Below are positions 51,562 to 60,938 of a DNA stretch of 64,000 nt, piece after piece (the stretch's first letter is position 1; each line of letters begins with the position of its first letter). The stretch is from Mycobacterium marinum (GTDB lineage: Bacteria; Actinomycetota; Actinomycetes; Mycobacteriales; Mycobacteriaceae), in NCBI RefSeq assembly GCF_003391395.1, contig NZ_CP024190.1, positions 2,108,001-2,172,000 on the forward strand, written 5' to 3'. The position numbers and the translations under genes were made by a program. The notes under the pieces are model-generated. The model had not been told where the DNA came from. It saw nothing but the letters and a program-made list of their open reading frames with translations, and made no database searches.

Positions 51562-53408
51562 AGGCCTATCCATTCAGCGCGATCGTTGGACACGACCAGA
51601 TGCGACTGGCGTTGCTGTTGTGCGCCGTTCGTCCGGAGATAGGCGGCGTGCTCATTCGCGGCGAGAAGGGCACCGCGAAATCAACAGCCGTGCGCGGGCT
51701 CGCCGCGCTACTGTCCGCCGCTACCGGCAGTTCCGGTCCCGGGCTGGTCGAAATGCCGCTGGGAGCCACCGAGGACCGGGTGGTCGGCTCGCTGGACCTG
51801 CAGCGCGTCTTGCGCGATGGCGAACACGCCTTCGCGCCGGGACTGCTGGCCCGCGCCCACGGGGGAGTGCTCTACGTCGACGAAGTGAACTTGCTGCACG
51901 ATCATCTGGTCGACATCTTGCTCGACGCCGCCGCGATGGGGCGGGTGCACGTTGAACGGGACGGCATCTCACATTCGCACGAGGCCCGTTTCGTCCTGAT
52001 CGGCACGATGAATCCCGAAGAAGGCGAACTGCGTCCACAACTGCTGGACCGGTTCGGGCTGACCGTCGACGTGCACGCGTCCCGCGATGTGGACGTCCGC
52101 GTGGAAGTCATTCGCCAGCGGATGGCTTTTGAAGCAGACCCGGACGCCTTCTGTGAACGCTATGTGGGCCCCGACGCCGAGCTGGCTCGTCGCATCGCCG
52201 AGGCGCGGGACATCGTCGACACGGTCGTGTTGCCCGACCACGAATTGCGCCGGATCGCCGCGTTGTGCGCGGCGTTCGACGTCGATGGCATGCGAGCGGA
52301 TCTGGTGCTGGCCCGAACGGCCACCGCTCATGCGGCGTGGCGCGGCGCACCGGCCGTCGAAGAACAAGACGTGCGGGTCGCCGCGGAACTGGCATTGCCC
52401 CATCGCCGTCGTCGGGACCCATTCGACGATCACGGTATCGACCGCGACCAGCTCGACGAGGCACTGGCACGGGCCGGAGCGGAGTCGCAGGGTTCGCCCG
52501 AGCCGGAGCCCGACCCGCCGGGTGGAGGCCAGTCAGCGGGCCAGGATTGCCCTCCCCAACAACAGAACTCGAACTCCAGGCCCCAGCAGGCGCCCAAGCC
52601 CAGCGCCGGGCCGTCCAAGGTGTTCCGCACCCGCGCGCTGGTTGTGCCCGGGGTCGGCGAAGGTGCGCCCGGGCGGCGCTCGCGGGCGCGCAACGGCTCC
52701 GGCAGCGTGGTAGCGGCCGCCGACGGTAGTGACAGCAATTCCGGCGCCCGTGGGTTGCACCTGTTCGCCACCTTGCTCTCGGCCGCCGAAAACGCCACCG
52801 GATCGGGGCCGCTGCGCCCGCAGGGCGCCGACATCCGCCGGGCGGTGCGCGAGGGGCGTGAGGGCAACCTGGTGATCTTCGTCGTGGACGCTTCGGGATC
52901 GATGGCTGCCCGGGATCGGATGGCGGCGGTCGGCGGCGCGACCATGTCGCTGCTGCGCGATGCCTACCAGCGCCGGGACAAGGTCGCGGTGATCACGTTC
53001 CGCCAGCATGAAGCCAAGATCCTGCTGCCACCCACCTCGTCGGCGCACATCGCCAGCCGGCGGCTGGCCCGGTTCGACACCGGCGGCAAGACTCCGCTGG
53101 CCGAGGGGCTGCTGGCCGCGCGCGAGCTGGTGATCCGGGAGAAAGTGCGCGACCGCGCCCGCCGCCCGCTGGTGGTGGTGCTCACCGATGGACGGGCCAC
53201 CGCCGGGCCGGACCCGTTGGGCCGCAGCCGAATCGCCGCCGCTCGGCTTGTCGCCGAAGGCGCCACCGCGGTGGTTGTGGACTGCGAGACGTCGTATGTG
53301 CGGCTCGGACTGGCCCAGCAACTCGCCCGCCATCTCGGAGCGCCGGCGGTACGGCTCGAACAGTTGCACGCCGATTACTTGGCGCAAGCCATCCGCAGCG
53401 TGGCCTGA
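51558..53408 (+). CDS. Magnesium/cobalt chelatase-like protein (ChlI-ChlD fusion)
   Basis: 616 aa. The N-terminal AAA+ domain has Walker A GEKGTAKSTAVRG and Walker B-type LYVDEVNLLHDHLVDILLDAA, plus the MNPEEGELRPQLLDRFGL sensor segment. A proline- and glutamine-rich linker (about 310-370) leads to a VWA domain with the metal-site motif DASGSMAARDRM, and later TDGRATAG. It would power metal insertion into a tetrapyrrole. In the neighbourhood of cobO, cobB and cysG the metal is more likely cobalt, with CobN encoded elsewhere. Confidence 0.92.
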   Translation: MKAYPFSAIVGHDQMRLALLLCAVRPEIGGVLIRGEKGTAKSTAVRGLAALLSAATGSSGPGLVEMPLGATEDRVVGSLDLQRVLRDGEHAFAPGLLARAHGGVLYVDEVNLLHDHLVDILLDAAAMGRVHVERDGISHSHEARFVLIGTMNPEEGELRPQLLDRFGLTVDVHASRDVDVRVEVIRQRMAFEADPDAFCERYVGPDAELARRIAEARDIVDTVVLPDHELRRIAALCAAFDVDGMRADLVLARTATAHAAWRGAPAVEEQDVRVAAELALPHRRRRDPFDDHGIDRDQLDEALARAGAESQGSPEPEPDPPGGGQSAGQDCPPQQQNSNSRPQQAPKPSAGPSKVFRTRALVVPGVGEGAPGRRSRARNGSGSVVAAADGSDSNSGARGLHLFATLLSAAENATGSGPLRPQGADIRRAVREGREGNLVIFVVDASGSMAARDRMAAVGGATMSLLRDAYQRRDKVAVITFRQHEAKILLPPTSSAHIASRRLARFDTGGKTPLAEGLLAARELVIREKVRDRARRPLVVVLTDGRATAGPDPLGRSRIAAARLVAEGATAVVVDCETSYVRLGLAQQLARHLGAPAVRLEQLHADYLAQAIRSVA

Positions 53409-53429
53409 ACTCGCGGAAGGCAACTGTTT

Positions 53430-54044
53430 ATGCCACAGGGAAATCCGGCTCAGGTCCCCGACGACGGTCTAACTACCCGACAGCGGCGCAACACCCCGGT
53501 GCTGGCCGTGCATACCGGTGACGGCAAGGGCAAGTCGACCGCGGCGTTCGGAATGGCGCTGCGGGCTTGGAACGTCGGCTTGGATGTCGCGGTATTCCAG
53601 TTCGTCAAGAGCGCCAAGTGGAAAGTGGGCGAGGAGACGGCGTTCCAACACCTCGGCCGGTTGCACGACCAGCAGGGGATCGGCGCGGCCGTCCAGTGGC
53701 ACAAGATGGGCGCGGGGTGGTCCTGGTCACGCAAGGTCGGCAGCGACGACGACCACGCGGCCGCAGCAGCGGACGGCTGGGCCGAGATCGCGCGGCGACT
53801 GGCGGCGCAGCGCCACCAGTTCTACGTGCTCGACGAGTTCACCTACCCACTCAAGTGGGGCTGGGTGGACGTCGGGGAAGTGGTGGACGTACTGCTGGCG
53901 CGGCCGGGGTACCAGCATGTGGTGATCACCGGGCGTGATGCCCCCGCGCAGCTGATTGCGGCCGCCGACCTGGTCACCGAGATGACCAAGGTCAAACACC
54001 CGATGGACGCGGGGCGCAAGGGGCAGAAGGGCATCGAGTGGTGA
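53430..54044 (+). CDS. cobO: Cob(I)alamin adenosyltransferase
   Basis: 204 aa. The P-loop is VHTGDGKGKSTAAFGMALRA, and downstream are GWSWSRKVGSDD, LDEFTYPLKWGWVDV and VITGRDAPAQLIAAADLVTEM, all CobA/CobO (PF02572) motifs. It adds the adenosyl group to the corrinoid. It starts 21 bases after the chelatase gene. Confidence 0.95.
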   Translation: MPQGNPAQVPDDGLTTRQRRNTPVLAVHTGDGKGKSTAAFGMALRAWNVGLDVAVFQFVKSAKWKVGEETAFQHLGRLHDQQGIGAAVQWHKMGAGWSWSRKVGSDDDHAAAAADGWAEIARRLAAQRHQFYVLDEFTYPLKWGWVDVGEVVDVLLARPGYQHVVITGRDAPAQLIAAADLVTEMTKVKHPMDAGRKGQKGIEW

Positions 54045-54065
54045 GCATTGCCCCGCCCCGGTGCC

Positions 54066-54125
54066 GCGAGCGTGCGTGTCGGCACAGCGACACGCCGCTA
54101 CAAGTGGCATTTCGTGCACGCTCGC
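54066..54125. repeat. Nested inverted repeat between cobO and cobB
   Basis: The outer arms GCGAGCGTGC (54066-54075) and GCACGCTCGC (54116-54125) are perfect complements, and an inner hairpin CGTGTCG-GCACAG-CGACACG (54075-54094) sits inside. It shares GCGAGC/GCTCGC ends and a near-equal arm spacing with the element after mapB (4211-4270), which suggests one dispersed intergenic family. Confidence 0.65.
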
Positions 54126-54138
54126 ACCGGGTGCCTCG

Positions 54139-55515
54139 GTGAACTCAATCCCCGGCGTGGTGATCGCCGCCCCGGCGTCGGGCAGCGGAAAGACCACCGT
54201 GGCCACGGGTCTGATCGGAGCGCTCCGACAAGCGGGCCGCAGGGTCGCCCCGTTCAAGGTCGGCCCGGATTTCATCGATCCCGGCTACCACGCCCTGGCC
54301 GCGGGACGCCCGGGCCGCAACTTGGACCCGGTATTGGTGGGGGAGCGGCTCATCGGCCCGCTGTACGCACACGGCGCACAAGGTGCCGACATCGCGGTGG
54401 TCGAAGGGGTGATGGGCCTTTTCGACGGGCGTATCGAGCAAGCCGTGGCGGGCCCGGCGACGGGTTCGAGCGCACACGTGGCAAATCTGTTGGGAACACC
54501 GGTGATCCTGGTGGTCGATGCCCGCGGCCAAAGCCACAGCATCGCCGCACTGCTACATGGCTTTTCTACGTTCGACTCCAAGACCCGCATCGCCGGGGTC
54601 ATTCTCAACCGGGTCGGAAGCCCCCGCCATGAGCACGTCTTGCGGCAGGCGTGCGAGCAAGCCGGTGTGCCGGTGGTGGGCGCCATCCCGCGCAGTGCCG
54701 AGCTGGAGCTTCCGACGCGGTATCTGGGTCTGGTTACCGCCGTCGAATATGGCCGTCGTGCCCGGCTGGCGGTCGAGGCGATGACAGCGTTGATCGCCCG
54801 CCATGTCGACGTGGAGGCGGTGCTGGCCGCGGCCGGCAGCAGTGTCGGCGATGCGCCCTGGGACCCGGTGACCGCCATTGGCGGGGCGCCGGCCGGCCAC
54901 GCCACCATCGCGATGGCCGCCGGCAAGGCGTTCAGCTTCGCGTACGCCGAGCACGCCGAGTTGTTGCGGGCCGCCGGGGCCGATGTGGTCGAGTTCGACC
55001 CGCTCGGCGAACCACTGCCCGTGGATAGCACCGGCGTCCTGCTACCCGGCGGATTTCCCGAGCAGTTCACCGCGGAGCTGTCCGCCAACGACCAGGTGCG
55101 CCGCCAAATCAAAGAGCTGGCGCACGCCGGCGCGCCCCTGCACGCCGAATGCGCGGGCCTTATCTATTTGTCCTCCGAACTCGATGGCTACCCGATGTGC
55201 GATGTGCTGGCCGGATCGGCACGGTTCACCCCGCACCTCACCCTGGGATATCGCGACGCGGTCGCGGTTGCGGACTCGGCGTTGTATGCGGCCGGCCATC
55301 GAGTTGTCGGACACGAATTCCACCGCACCACCGTCACCTTCTCCGATCGCTACGAACCGGCTTGGGTGTATCGCGGCAACGATGCGGCAGCGGTGCGGGA
55401 CGGAGTTGTACATGCCGGTGTGCATGCGTCATACCTGCACACTCATCCGGCTTCCACGCCGGAGGCGGTAGCACGTTTTGTCGCGCACGCCGCCCGGGCC
55501 GGCCACGGGATTTGA
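54139..55515 (+). CDS. cobB: Cobyrinate a,c-diamide synthase
   Basis: 458 aa from GTG 54139; the earlier frame start at 54061 lies in the inverted repeat and lacks family similarity. IAAPASGSGKTTVATGLIGAL (P-loop) and FKVGPDFIDPGYH head the synthetase domain; the C-terminal glutaminase domain has APLHAECAGLIYLSSEL (Cys nucleophile) and VVGHEFHRTTV. It amidates the a and c side chains of cobyrinic acid with glutamine. The stop codon lies in the first unit of the 58-bp tandem repeat. Confidence 0.95.
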   Translation: MNSIPGVVIAAPASGSGKTTVATGLIGALRQAGRRVAPFKVGPDFIDPGYHALAAGRPGRNLDPVLVGERLIGPLYAHGAQGADIAVVEGVMGLFDGRIEQAVAGPATGSSAHVANLLGTPVILVVDARGQSHSIAALLHGFSTFDSKTRIAGVILNRVGSPRHEHVLRQACEQAGVPVVGAIPRSAELELPTRYLGLVTAVEYGRRARLAVEAMTALIARHVDVEAVLAAAGSSVGDAPWDPVTAIGGAPAGHATIAMAAGKAFSFAYAEHAELLRAAGADVVEFDPLGEPLPVDSTGVLLPGGFPEQFTAELSANDQVRRQIKELAHAGAPLHAECAGLIYLSSELDGYPMCDVLAGSARFTPHLTLGYRDAVAVADSALYAAGHRVVGHEFHRTTVTFSDRYEPAWVYRGNDAAAVRDGVVHAGVHASYLHTHPASTPEAVARFVAHAARAGHGI

Positions 55516-55739
55516 TGGTGGCGACCCGCTGCGCCCGGCTCCCCGCCGCGCTGGCGGTCACCACGGGATTTGATGGTGGCGACCCGCTGCGCCCGGCTCC
55601 CCGCCGCGCTGGCGGTCACCACGGGATTTGATGGTGGCGACCCGCTGCGCCCGGCTCCCCGCCGCGCTGGCGGTCACCACGGGATTTGATGGTGGCGACC
55701 CGCTGCGCCCGGCTCCCCGCCGCGCTGGCGGTCACCACT
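55514..55739. repeat. 58-bp tandem repeat (VNTR), 3.9 copies
   Basis: Copies begin at 55514, 55572, 55630 and 55688, each 58 bases and near-identical to one another, from GATGGTGGCGACCCG to the GGGATTT end; the last breaks off at 55739. The repeat includes the cobB stop and ends 11 bases before cysG. Size, placement and the GGTGGCGACCCGC core resemble the minisatellite (VNTR) class of mycobacteria. Recalled data place an M. tuberculosis VNTR in this same intergenic position. Confidence 0.9.
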
Positions 55740-55750
55740 AAGCTTGCCGG

Positions 55751-56956
55751 GTGACCGAGAGCCCCTACCTTGTCGGACTGCGTCTGACCGGCAGGAAGGT
55801 CGTCGTGGTCGGCGGGGGCACCGTTGCTCAGCGCCGTCTGCCCCTTCTGATCGCCAGCGGCGCGGATGTGCAAGTCATATCCCGTAGCGCCACCCGTTCC
55901 GTCGAGGTGATGGACAAGATCACCTTGACCCTGCGGGAATATCGCGACGGCGACTTGGAAGGCGCCTGGTACGCGATAGCGGCCACCGATGACCCCGCGG
56001 TGAACGCGGCCATCGTCGCTGAAGCCGATCGGCGCCAGATTTTCTGCGTGCGCGCCGACATCGCAGTGGAAGGAACCGCGGTCACCCCCGCGACCTTCAA
56101 CCACGCGGGCCTGTCGGTAGGAGTTTTGGCCAGTGGCGACCACCGTCGTTCGGCGGCAATCCGGTCGGCGATTCGCGAGGCGCTGCAGAACGGCCTTGTC
56201 ACCTCGACGAGCTATCAGAGTTCCGACGTCATCCGGGGCGGGGTCGCGCTGATCGGCGGTGGTCCGGGGGATCCGGAGCTGATCACCGTCCGGGGTCGAC
56301 GCCTGCTCGCCCAGGCGGATGTCGTCGTCGCCGACCGTCTCGCGCCACCTGAACTGCTCGCCGAACTGCCGCCGCACGTGGAAGTCATCGACGCGGCCAA
56401 GATCCCTTACGGCCGGGCCATGGCCCAGGACGCCATCAACGACGTCATGATCGAGCGGGCCAAGGCGGGGCGCTTTGTCGTCCGCCTCAAAGGGGGCGAC
56501 CCGTTCGTCTTCGCGCGGGGCTACGAAGAGGTGTTGGCATGCACCGAAGCCGGGATTCCGGTGATTGTGGTGCCAGGTGTGACGAGTGCCATAGCTGTGC
56601 CCGCTTTGGCGGGCGTTCCGGTCACTCATCGGGCCACAAATCACGAGTTTGTGGTGGTCAGCGGCCATATCGCGCCCGACCATCCCGAATCGTTAGTGAA
56701 TTGGAATGCGTTGGCAGCAATGTCAGGCACGATTGTTTTGCTGATGGCGGTCGAACGAATCGAACTTTTCGTCGAGGCGCTGTTGAAAGGCGGCCGACCT
56801 GCGGATACGCCGGTGCTTGTCGTTCAGCATGGAACGACGCCCGCTCAGCACACGTTGCGGGCGACCCTTGCCGACACGCCGGAAAAGGTCCGCGCGGAGG
56901 GGATCCGACCTCCTGCGATCATCGTCATAGGGCCTGTCGCGGCATTCGGGGTTTAA
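55751..56956 (+). CDS. cysG: Bifunctional siroheme synthase / uroporphyrinogen-III methyltransferase
   Basis: 401 aa from GTG 55751. The N-terminal third is a precorrin-2 dehydrogenase/ferrochelatase (KVVVVGGGTVAQRRLPLL). The C-terminal two-thirds is SAM-dependent uroporphyrinogen-III methyltransferase: LIGGGPGDPELITVRGRRLL, ADVVVADRLAPPELL, RLKGGDPFVFARGYEE, VPGVTSAIAVPALAGVPVTHR. It makes precorrin-2 for cobalamin or siroheme. Its start is 11 bases after the tandem repeat, so repeat copy number could affect its expression. Confidence 0.94.
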   Translation: MTESPYLVGLRLTGRKVVVVGGGTVAQRRLPLLIASGADVQVISRSATRSVEVMDKITLTLREYRDGDLEGAWYAIAATDDPAVNAAIVAEADRRQIFCVRADIAVEGTAVTPATFNHAGLSVGVLASGDHRRSAAIRSAIREALQNGLVTSTSYQSSDVIRGGVALIGGGPGDPELITVRGRRLLAQADVVVADRLAPPELLAELPPHVEVIDAAKIPYGRAMAQDAINDVMIERAKAGRFVVRLKGGDPFVFARGYEEVLACTEAGIPVIVVPGVTSAIAVPALAGVPVTHRATNHEFVVVSGHIAPDHPESLVNWNALAAMSGTIVLLMAVERIELFVEALLKGGRPADTPVLVVQHGTTPAQHTLRATLADTPEKVRAEGIRPPAIIVIGPVAAFGV

Positions 56957-56989
56957 ACGATTCTTAAGATTACTGTAAGGTAACCCGCT

Positions 56990-58582
56990 ATGACGGCTCT
57001 CAACGACACAGAGCGGGCAGTCCATAATTGGACGTCCGGACGGCAGGAGCGTCCGACCTCCGCTCGCGCAACGCGCGAGACGGAGACCGCCTCAGAGCGC
57101 GCGAGCAGGTATTACCCGACGTGGTTGCCCTCGCGCCGCTTCATCGCCGCGGTTATTGCGATCGGCGGGATGCAGCTGCTGGCGACGATGGACAGCACCG
57201 TCGCGATCGTCGCGCTTCCTAAGATTCAAGACGAGCTGAGCCTTTCCGACGCGGGTCGGAGCTGGGTGATTACCGCATACGTGCTGACCTTCGGCGGGCT
57301 GATGCTGCTCGGCGGCCGGCTTGGCGACACGATCGGGCGTAAGCGGACATTCATCGTCGGCGTCGCGCTGTTCACCATCTCGTCGGTGCTGTGTGCGGTC
57401 GCCTGGGACGAGGCGACATTGGTCATCGCACGGCTATCACAGGGTGTGGGATCGGCGATCGCCTCGCCGACTGGTTTGGCCCTGGTGGCCACCACGTTCC
57501 CGAAGGGGCCGGCGCGTAACGCCGCGACGGCGGTATTCGCCGCGATGACTGCGGTCGGTTCGGTGATGGGCCTGGTGGTAGGCGGGGCGCTGACCGAGGT
57601 CTCCTGGCGGCTGGCGTTCATGGTCAACGTGCCGATCGGTCTGGTCATGATCTACCTGGCTCGCACCGCGCTGCGCGAGACCAACCGCGAGCGGATGAAG
57701 CTGGACGCCGCCGGTGCCATCCTGGCCACATTGGCGTGCACCGCTGCCGTATTCGCCTTCTCGATGGGCCCGGAAAAGGGCTGGCTCTCGATCACCACGA
57801 TCGGCTCGGGTGCCGTGGCGTTCGCCGCCGCTCTCGGCTTCGTTCTGGTGGAACGTACCGCCGAAAACCCCGTCGTACCGTTTGACCTGTTCCATGACCG
57901 CAACCGGCTGGTCACGTTCATCGCCATCTTCTTGGCCGGTGGCGTGATGTTCAGCCTGACCGTCTGCATCGGCTTGTACGTGCAGGACGTCTTGGGCTAC
58001 AGCGCGCTACGTGCCGGTGTCGGCTTCATCCCCTTCGTCATCGCGATGGGAATCGGCCTAGGCGTGTCCTCGCAGCTGGTTTCGCGATTCTCGCCGCGGG
58101 TGCTGACGATCGGCGGTGGATACCTGCTGGTGTGCGCGATGATCTACGGCTGGGCGTTCATGCAGCGCGGTGTGCCCTACTTCCCGAACCTGGTGGCCCC
58201 CATCGTGATCGGCGGCATCGGTATCGGCATGGCTGTCGTCCCGCTGACGCTGGCGGCGATCGCCGGCGTCGGCTTCGACCGCATCGGTCCGGTATCGGCC
58301 CTCACGCTCATGCTGCAGAGCCTGGGCGGGCCGCTGGTGCTGGCCGTCATTCAGGCCGTGATTACCTCCCGCACGCTGTATCTGGGTGGCACCACGGGCC
58401 CGGTCAAGTTCATGAACGACGCACAGCTGCACGCGCTCGACCACGGATACACCTACGGCCTGTTGTGGGTCGCCGGAGCGGCCGTGATCGTCGGCGGAGC
58501 GGCAGTGTTCATCGGGTACACCCCGGAGCAGGTGGCCCACGCGCAAGAGGTCAAGGAAGCGATCGACGCCGGAGAGCTGTGA
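56990..58582 (+). CDS. efpA: MFS efflux protein EfpA
   Basis: 530 aa, same length as in M. tuberculosis. A roughly 45-residue hydrophilic N-terminus is followed by 14 membrane helices of the QacA/DHA2 type (IGGMQLLATMDSTVAIVALPKIQ; motif A in LGGRLGDTIGRKRTFI; motif C in VGSVMGLVVGGALTEVSWRLAFMVNVP). It exports lipids or drugs; recent structures of the homologue show bound lipid (recalled). The upstream gap is short (33 bases), AT-rich, with CGATTCTTAAGATTACTG resembling a promoter. Confidence 0.94.
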   Translation: MTALNDTERAVHNWTSGRQERPTSARATRETETASERASRYYPTWLPSRRFIAAVIAIGGMQLLATMDSTVAIVALPKIQDELSLSDAGRSWVITAYVLTFGGLMLLGGRLGDTIGRKRTFIVGVALFTISSVLCAVAWDEATLVIARLSQGVGSAIASPTGLALVATTFPKGPARNAATAVFAAMTAVGSVMGLVVGGALTEVSWRLAFMVNVPIGLVMIYLARTALRETNRERMKLDAAGAILATLACTAAVFAFSMGPEKGWLSITTIGSGAVAFAAALGFVLVERTAENPVVPFDLFHDRNRLVTFIAIFLAGGVMFSLTVCIGLYVQDVLGYSALRAGVGFIPFVIAMGIGLGVSSQLVSRFSPRVLTIGGGYLLVCAMIYGWAFMQRGVPYFPNLVAPIVIGGIGIGMAVVPLTLAAIAGVGFDRIGPVSALTLMLQSLGGPLVLAVIQAVITSRTLYLGGTTGPVKFMNDAQLHALDHGYTYGLLWVAGAAVIVGGAAVFIGYTPEQVAHAQEVKEAIDAGEL

Positions 58583-58688
58583 GCCTTCGGCGGGGGCGCC
58601 GTAGCCGCGCGTGAGCACACGCCGGCTCGCCGCCCGGAGGTGGCCCGCTTGGTCACCCGCGGACGCACCGCCACTAGGCTAGCCGCCT

Positions 58689-60437
58689 GTGATTACCCGG
58701 ATGTCCGAGCTGTTCCTGCGCACCCTGCGAGACGACCCCGCCGATGCGGAAGTGCCTAGCCACAAACTGCTGATTCGGGCCGGATACATCCGGCCGGTAG
58801 GGCCTGGCCTGTATAGCTGGCTGCCGTTGGGGCTGCGAGTGCTGCGCAACATCGAACGCGTCATTCGTGAGGAGATGAACGCGATCGGTGGGCAGGAGAT
58901 CCTGTTTCCCGCATTGTTGCCGCGGGCGCCCTACGAGACCACCAACCGCTGGACGGAGTACGGCGACGGCGTATTCCGTTTGCAAGACCGCCGCGGCAAT
59001 GACTACCTACTGGGCCCGACCCACGAAGAGCTGTTCACCCTGACCGTCAAGGGCGAATACAACTCCTACAAAGACTTTCCACTCACGCTGTATCAAATCC
59101 AGATCAAATACCGCGACGAGGCCCGACCGCGCGCCGGCATCTTGCGGGCCCGCGAATTCGTCATGAAGGATTCCTACTCCTTCGACATCGACAGTGGCGG
59201 CCTCAAAGCGGCCTACCACGCCCACCGAGAGGCCTACCAGCGGATCTTCGATCGGCTGCGGGTGCGCTACGTCATCGTGTCGGCGGTGTCCGGTGCGATG
59301 GGCGGCAGCGCCTCAGAGGAGTTCTTGGCCGAGAGCCCAGTCGGCGAAGACACCTTCGTGCGGTGTGTGGAGTCGGGGTACGCGGCCAACGTGGAGGCGG
59401 TCGTCACCGCGCGCCCGGAAAGCCTGCCGATCGATGGGCAGCCCGACGCCGTGGTCCACGACACCGGCGAGACCCCCACCATCGCCACCCTGGTGGCCTG
59501 GGCAAACGAGGCGGGTCTGGGGCGTGAGGTGAGCGCCGCGGACACGCTGAAGAACGTCCTGATGAAGATCCGTCAACCGGGCGGGGAGTGGGAGCTGCTG
59601 GCGATCGGCGTGCCGGGCGATCGCGAGATCGACGAGAAGCGGCTGGCCGCGGCGCTGGACCCGGCCGAGTACGTCTTCCTCGATGACGACGATTTCGGCA
59701 AGTACCCGTTCCTGGTCAAGGGCTACATCGGTCCGAAGGCGCTACGAAGCAACGACGTTCGCTATCTTCTCGACCCGCGGGTGGTCGACGGCACCAGCTG
59801 GATCACCGGGGCCGACGAACCCGGTCGCCACGTGGTCGGCCTGGTCGCCGGCCGCGACTTCACCGCCGACGGCACCATCGAGGCCGCCGAGGTGCGCGAG
59901 GGAGATCCCGCCCCGGACGGCGCCGGTCAGTTGGTCATGGCCCGCGGAATCGAGATCGGTCACATTTTCCAGCTCGGCCGCAAATACACCGACGCCTTCA
60001 CCGCCGATGTGCTCGGTGAGGACGGTAAGCCCGTGCGGCTGACCATGGGCTCCTACGGCATCGGTGTATCGCGGCTGGTTGCGGTCATCGCCGAACAGCA
60101 TCACGACAACCTGGGCTTGCGCTGGCCGGCGGAGATCGCGCCGTTCGGTGTTCATCTGGTGATCGCCAACAAGGACGCCGAGGCGCGGGCTGGGGCCATC
60201 GGGCTTGCCGGCGAACTGGATGGCCTCGGCGTCGAGGTGCTCCTCGATGACCGCCAGGCGTCGCCGGGAGTCAAGTTCAAGGACGCTGAGCTGCTGGGAA
60301 TGCCCTGGGTGGTCGTCGTCGGGCGTGGTTGGGCGGACGGGGTGGTGGAGCTGCGCGACCGCTTCGGTGGGCAGACCCGCGAGTTGACGGTTGGAGATTC
60401 GCTGGCCACCGACATCGCGGCGGCCATTTCGGGCTAA
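58689..60437 (+). CDS. proS: Prolyl-tRNA synthetase
   Basis: 582 aa from GTG 58689. A class II enzyme of the bacterial type, with an editing domain inserted between motifs 2 and 3. Motif 1 region: GPGLYSWLPLGLRVLRNIERVIREEMN. Motif 2: QIQIKYRDEARPRAGILRAREFVMKDSYSF. Editing region around residues 240-390 (GREVSAADTLKNVLM). Motif 3: MGSYGIGVSRLVAVI. Anticodon domain at the end. It charges tRNA-Pro. Confidence 0.95.
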   Translation: MITRMSELFLRTLRDDPADAEVPSHKLLIRAGYIRPVGPGLYSWLPLGLRVLRNIERVIREEMNAIGGQEILFPALLPRAPYETTNRWTEYGDGVFRLQDRRGNDYLLGPTHEELFTLTVKGEYNSYKDFPLTLYQIQIKYRDEARPRAGILRAREFVMKDSYSFDIDSGGLKAAYHAHREAYQRIFDRLRVRYVIVSAVSGAMGGSASEEFLAESPVGEDTFVRCVESGYAANVEAVVTARPESLPIDGQPDAVVHDTGETPTIATLVAWANEAGLGREVSAADTLKNVLMKIRQPGGEWELLAIGVPGDREIDEKRLAAALDPAEYVFLDDDDFGKYPFLVKGYIGPKALRSNDVRYLLDPRVVDGTSWITGADEPGRHVVGLVAGRDFTADGTIEAAEVREGDPAPDGAGQLVMARGIEIGHIFQLGRKYTDAFTADVLGEDGKPVRLTMGSYGIGVSRLVAVIAEQHHDNLGLRWPAEIAPFGVHLVIANKDAEARAGAIGLAGELDGLGVEVLLDDRQASPGVKFKDAELLGMPWVVVVGRGWADGVVELRDRFGGQTRELTVGDSLATDIAAAISG

Positions 60438-60449
60438 GCCAACGCCTGG

Positions 60450-60938
60450 CTACTCGTCCCCGCCCGGAAAGGCGGTGGTGATCGGCCAGGCGCCCAGCAC
60501 CTTGCTCCAGCGGGCGGCCAGCACCGCGCTCTGGGTCAGCGCCGTGCTGGCGAATGCCCGATCACCGGCGGTGTCGGCGTATTCGACGACTGCGCGCCAG
60601 GCCGTTGCACCGTCGTTCTCCATCCGGGCGGCCAGCCGCGCGGCGTCGGCGGCACTGCTCACCACGTTCGGCAGCTGGTACCCGGCGGCGGCGACCGGTG
60701 CGTTGACCTTGCGGGAGGTCAGCATGGCGATCACGTCATCACGGCGTTGACGGTGTTGGTTGAGCGCCTCCACCACCAGGTCGTTGACGCTGGGTGGCGA
60801 TAGCGCTGACACGATGCCGTAGCCATAGATGGTCGCGTGCTCGACGGCGAGCGCATCGCAGAGCGCCGCGGTGTCGCCGTCTTTGTCGGCGGGGGAGCGC
60901 TTCGGGTTGGCGCCGAAGCTGGGTTCGGAAGAGGTCAT
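60450..60938 (-). CDS. DUF4439 ferritin-like protein (Rv2844-like)
   Basis: 162 aa, same length as the M. tuberculosis protein. The ferritin-like helical bundle is suggested by ALAVEHATIYGYGIVSALSPP, LVVEALNQHRQRRDDVIAML, DAARLAARMENDGATAWRAVVEYA and ALTQSAVLAARW; acidic and His residues at helix faces could hold metal. It starts on the stop of the lipoprotein gene (ATGA) and is convergent with proS. No function is known. Confidence 0.85.
   Translation of the reverse strand: MTSSEPSFGANPKRSPADKDGDTAALCDALAVEHATIYGYGIVSALSPPSVNDLVVEALNQHRQRRDDVIAMLTSRKVNAPVAAAGYQLPNVVSSAADAARLAARMENDGATAWRAVVEYADTAGDRAFASTALTQSAVLAARWSKVLGAWPITTAFPGGDE

Noticed and set aside
55514..55739. CRISPR array
   Set aside because: The 58-bp units are direct tandem copies without spacers; this is a minisatellite.
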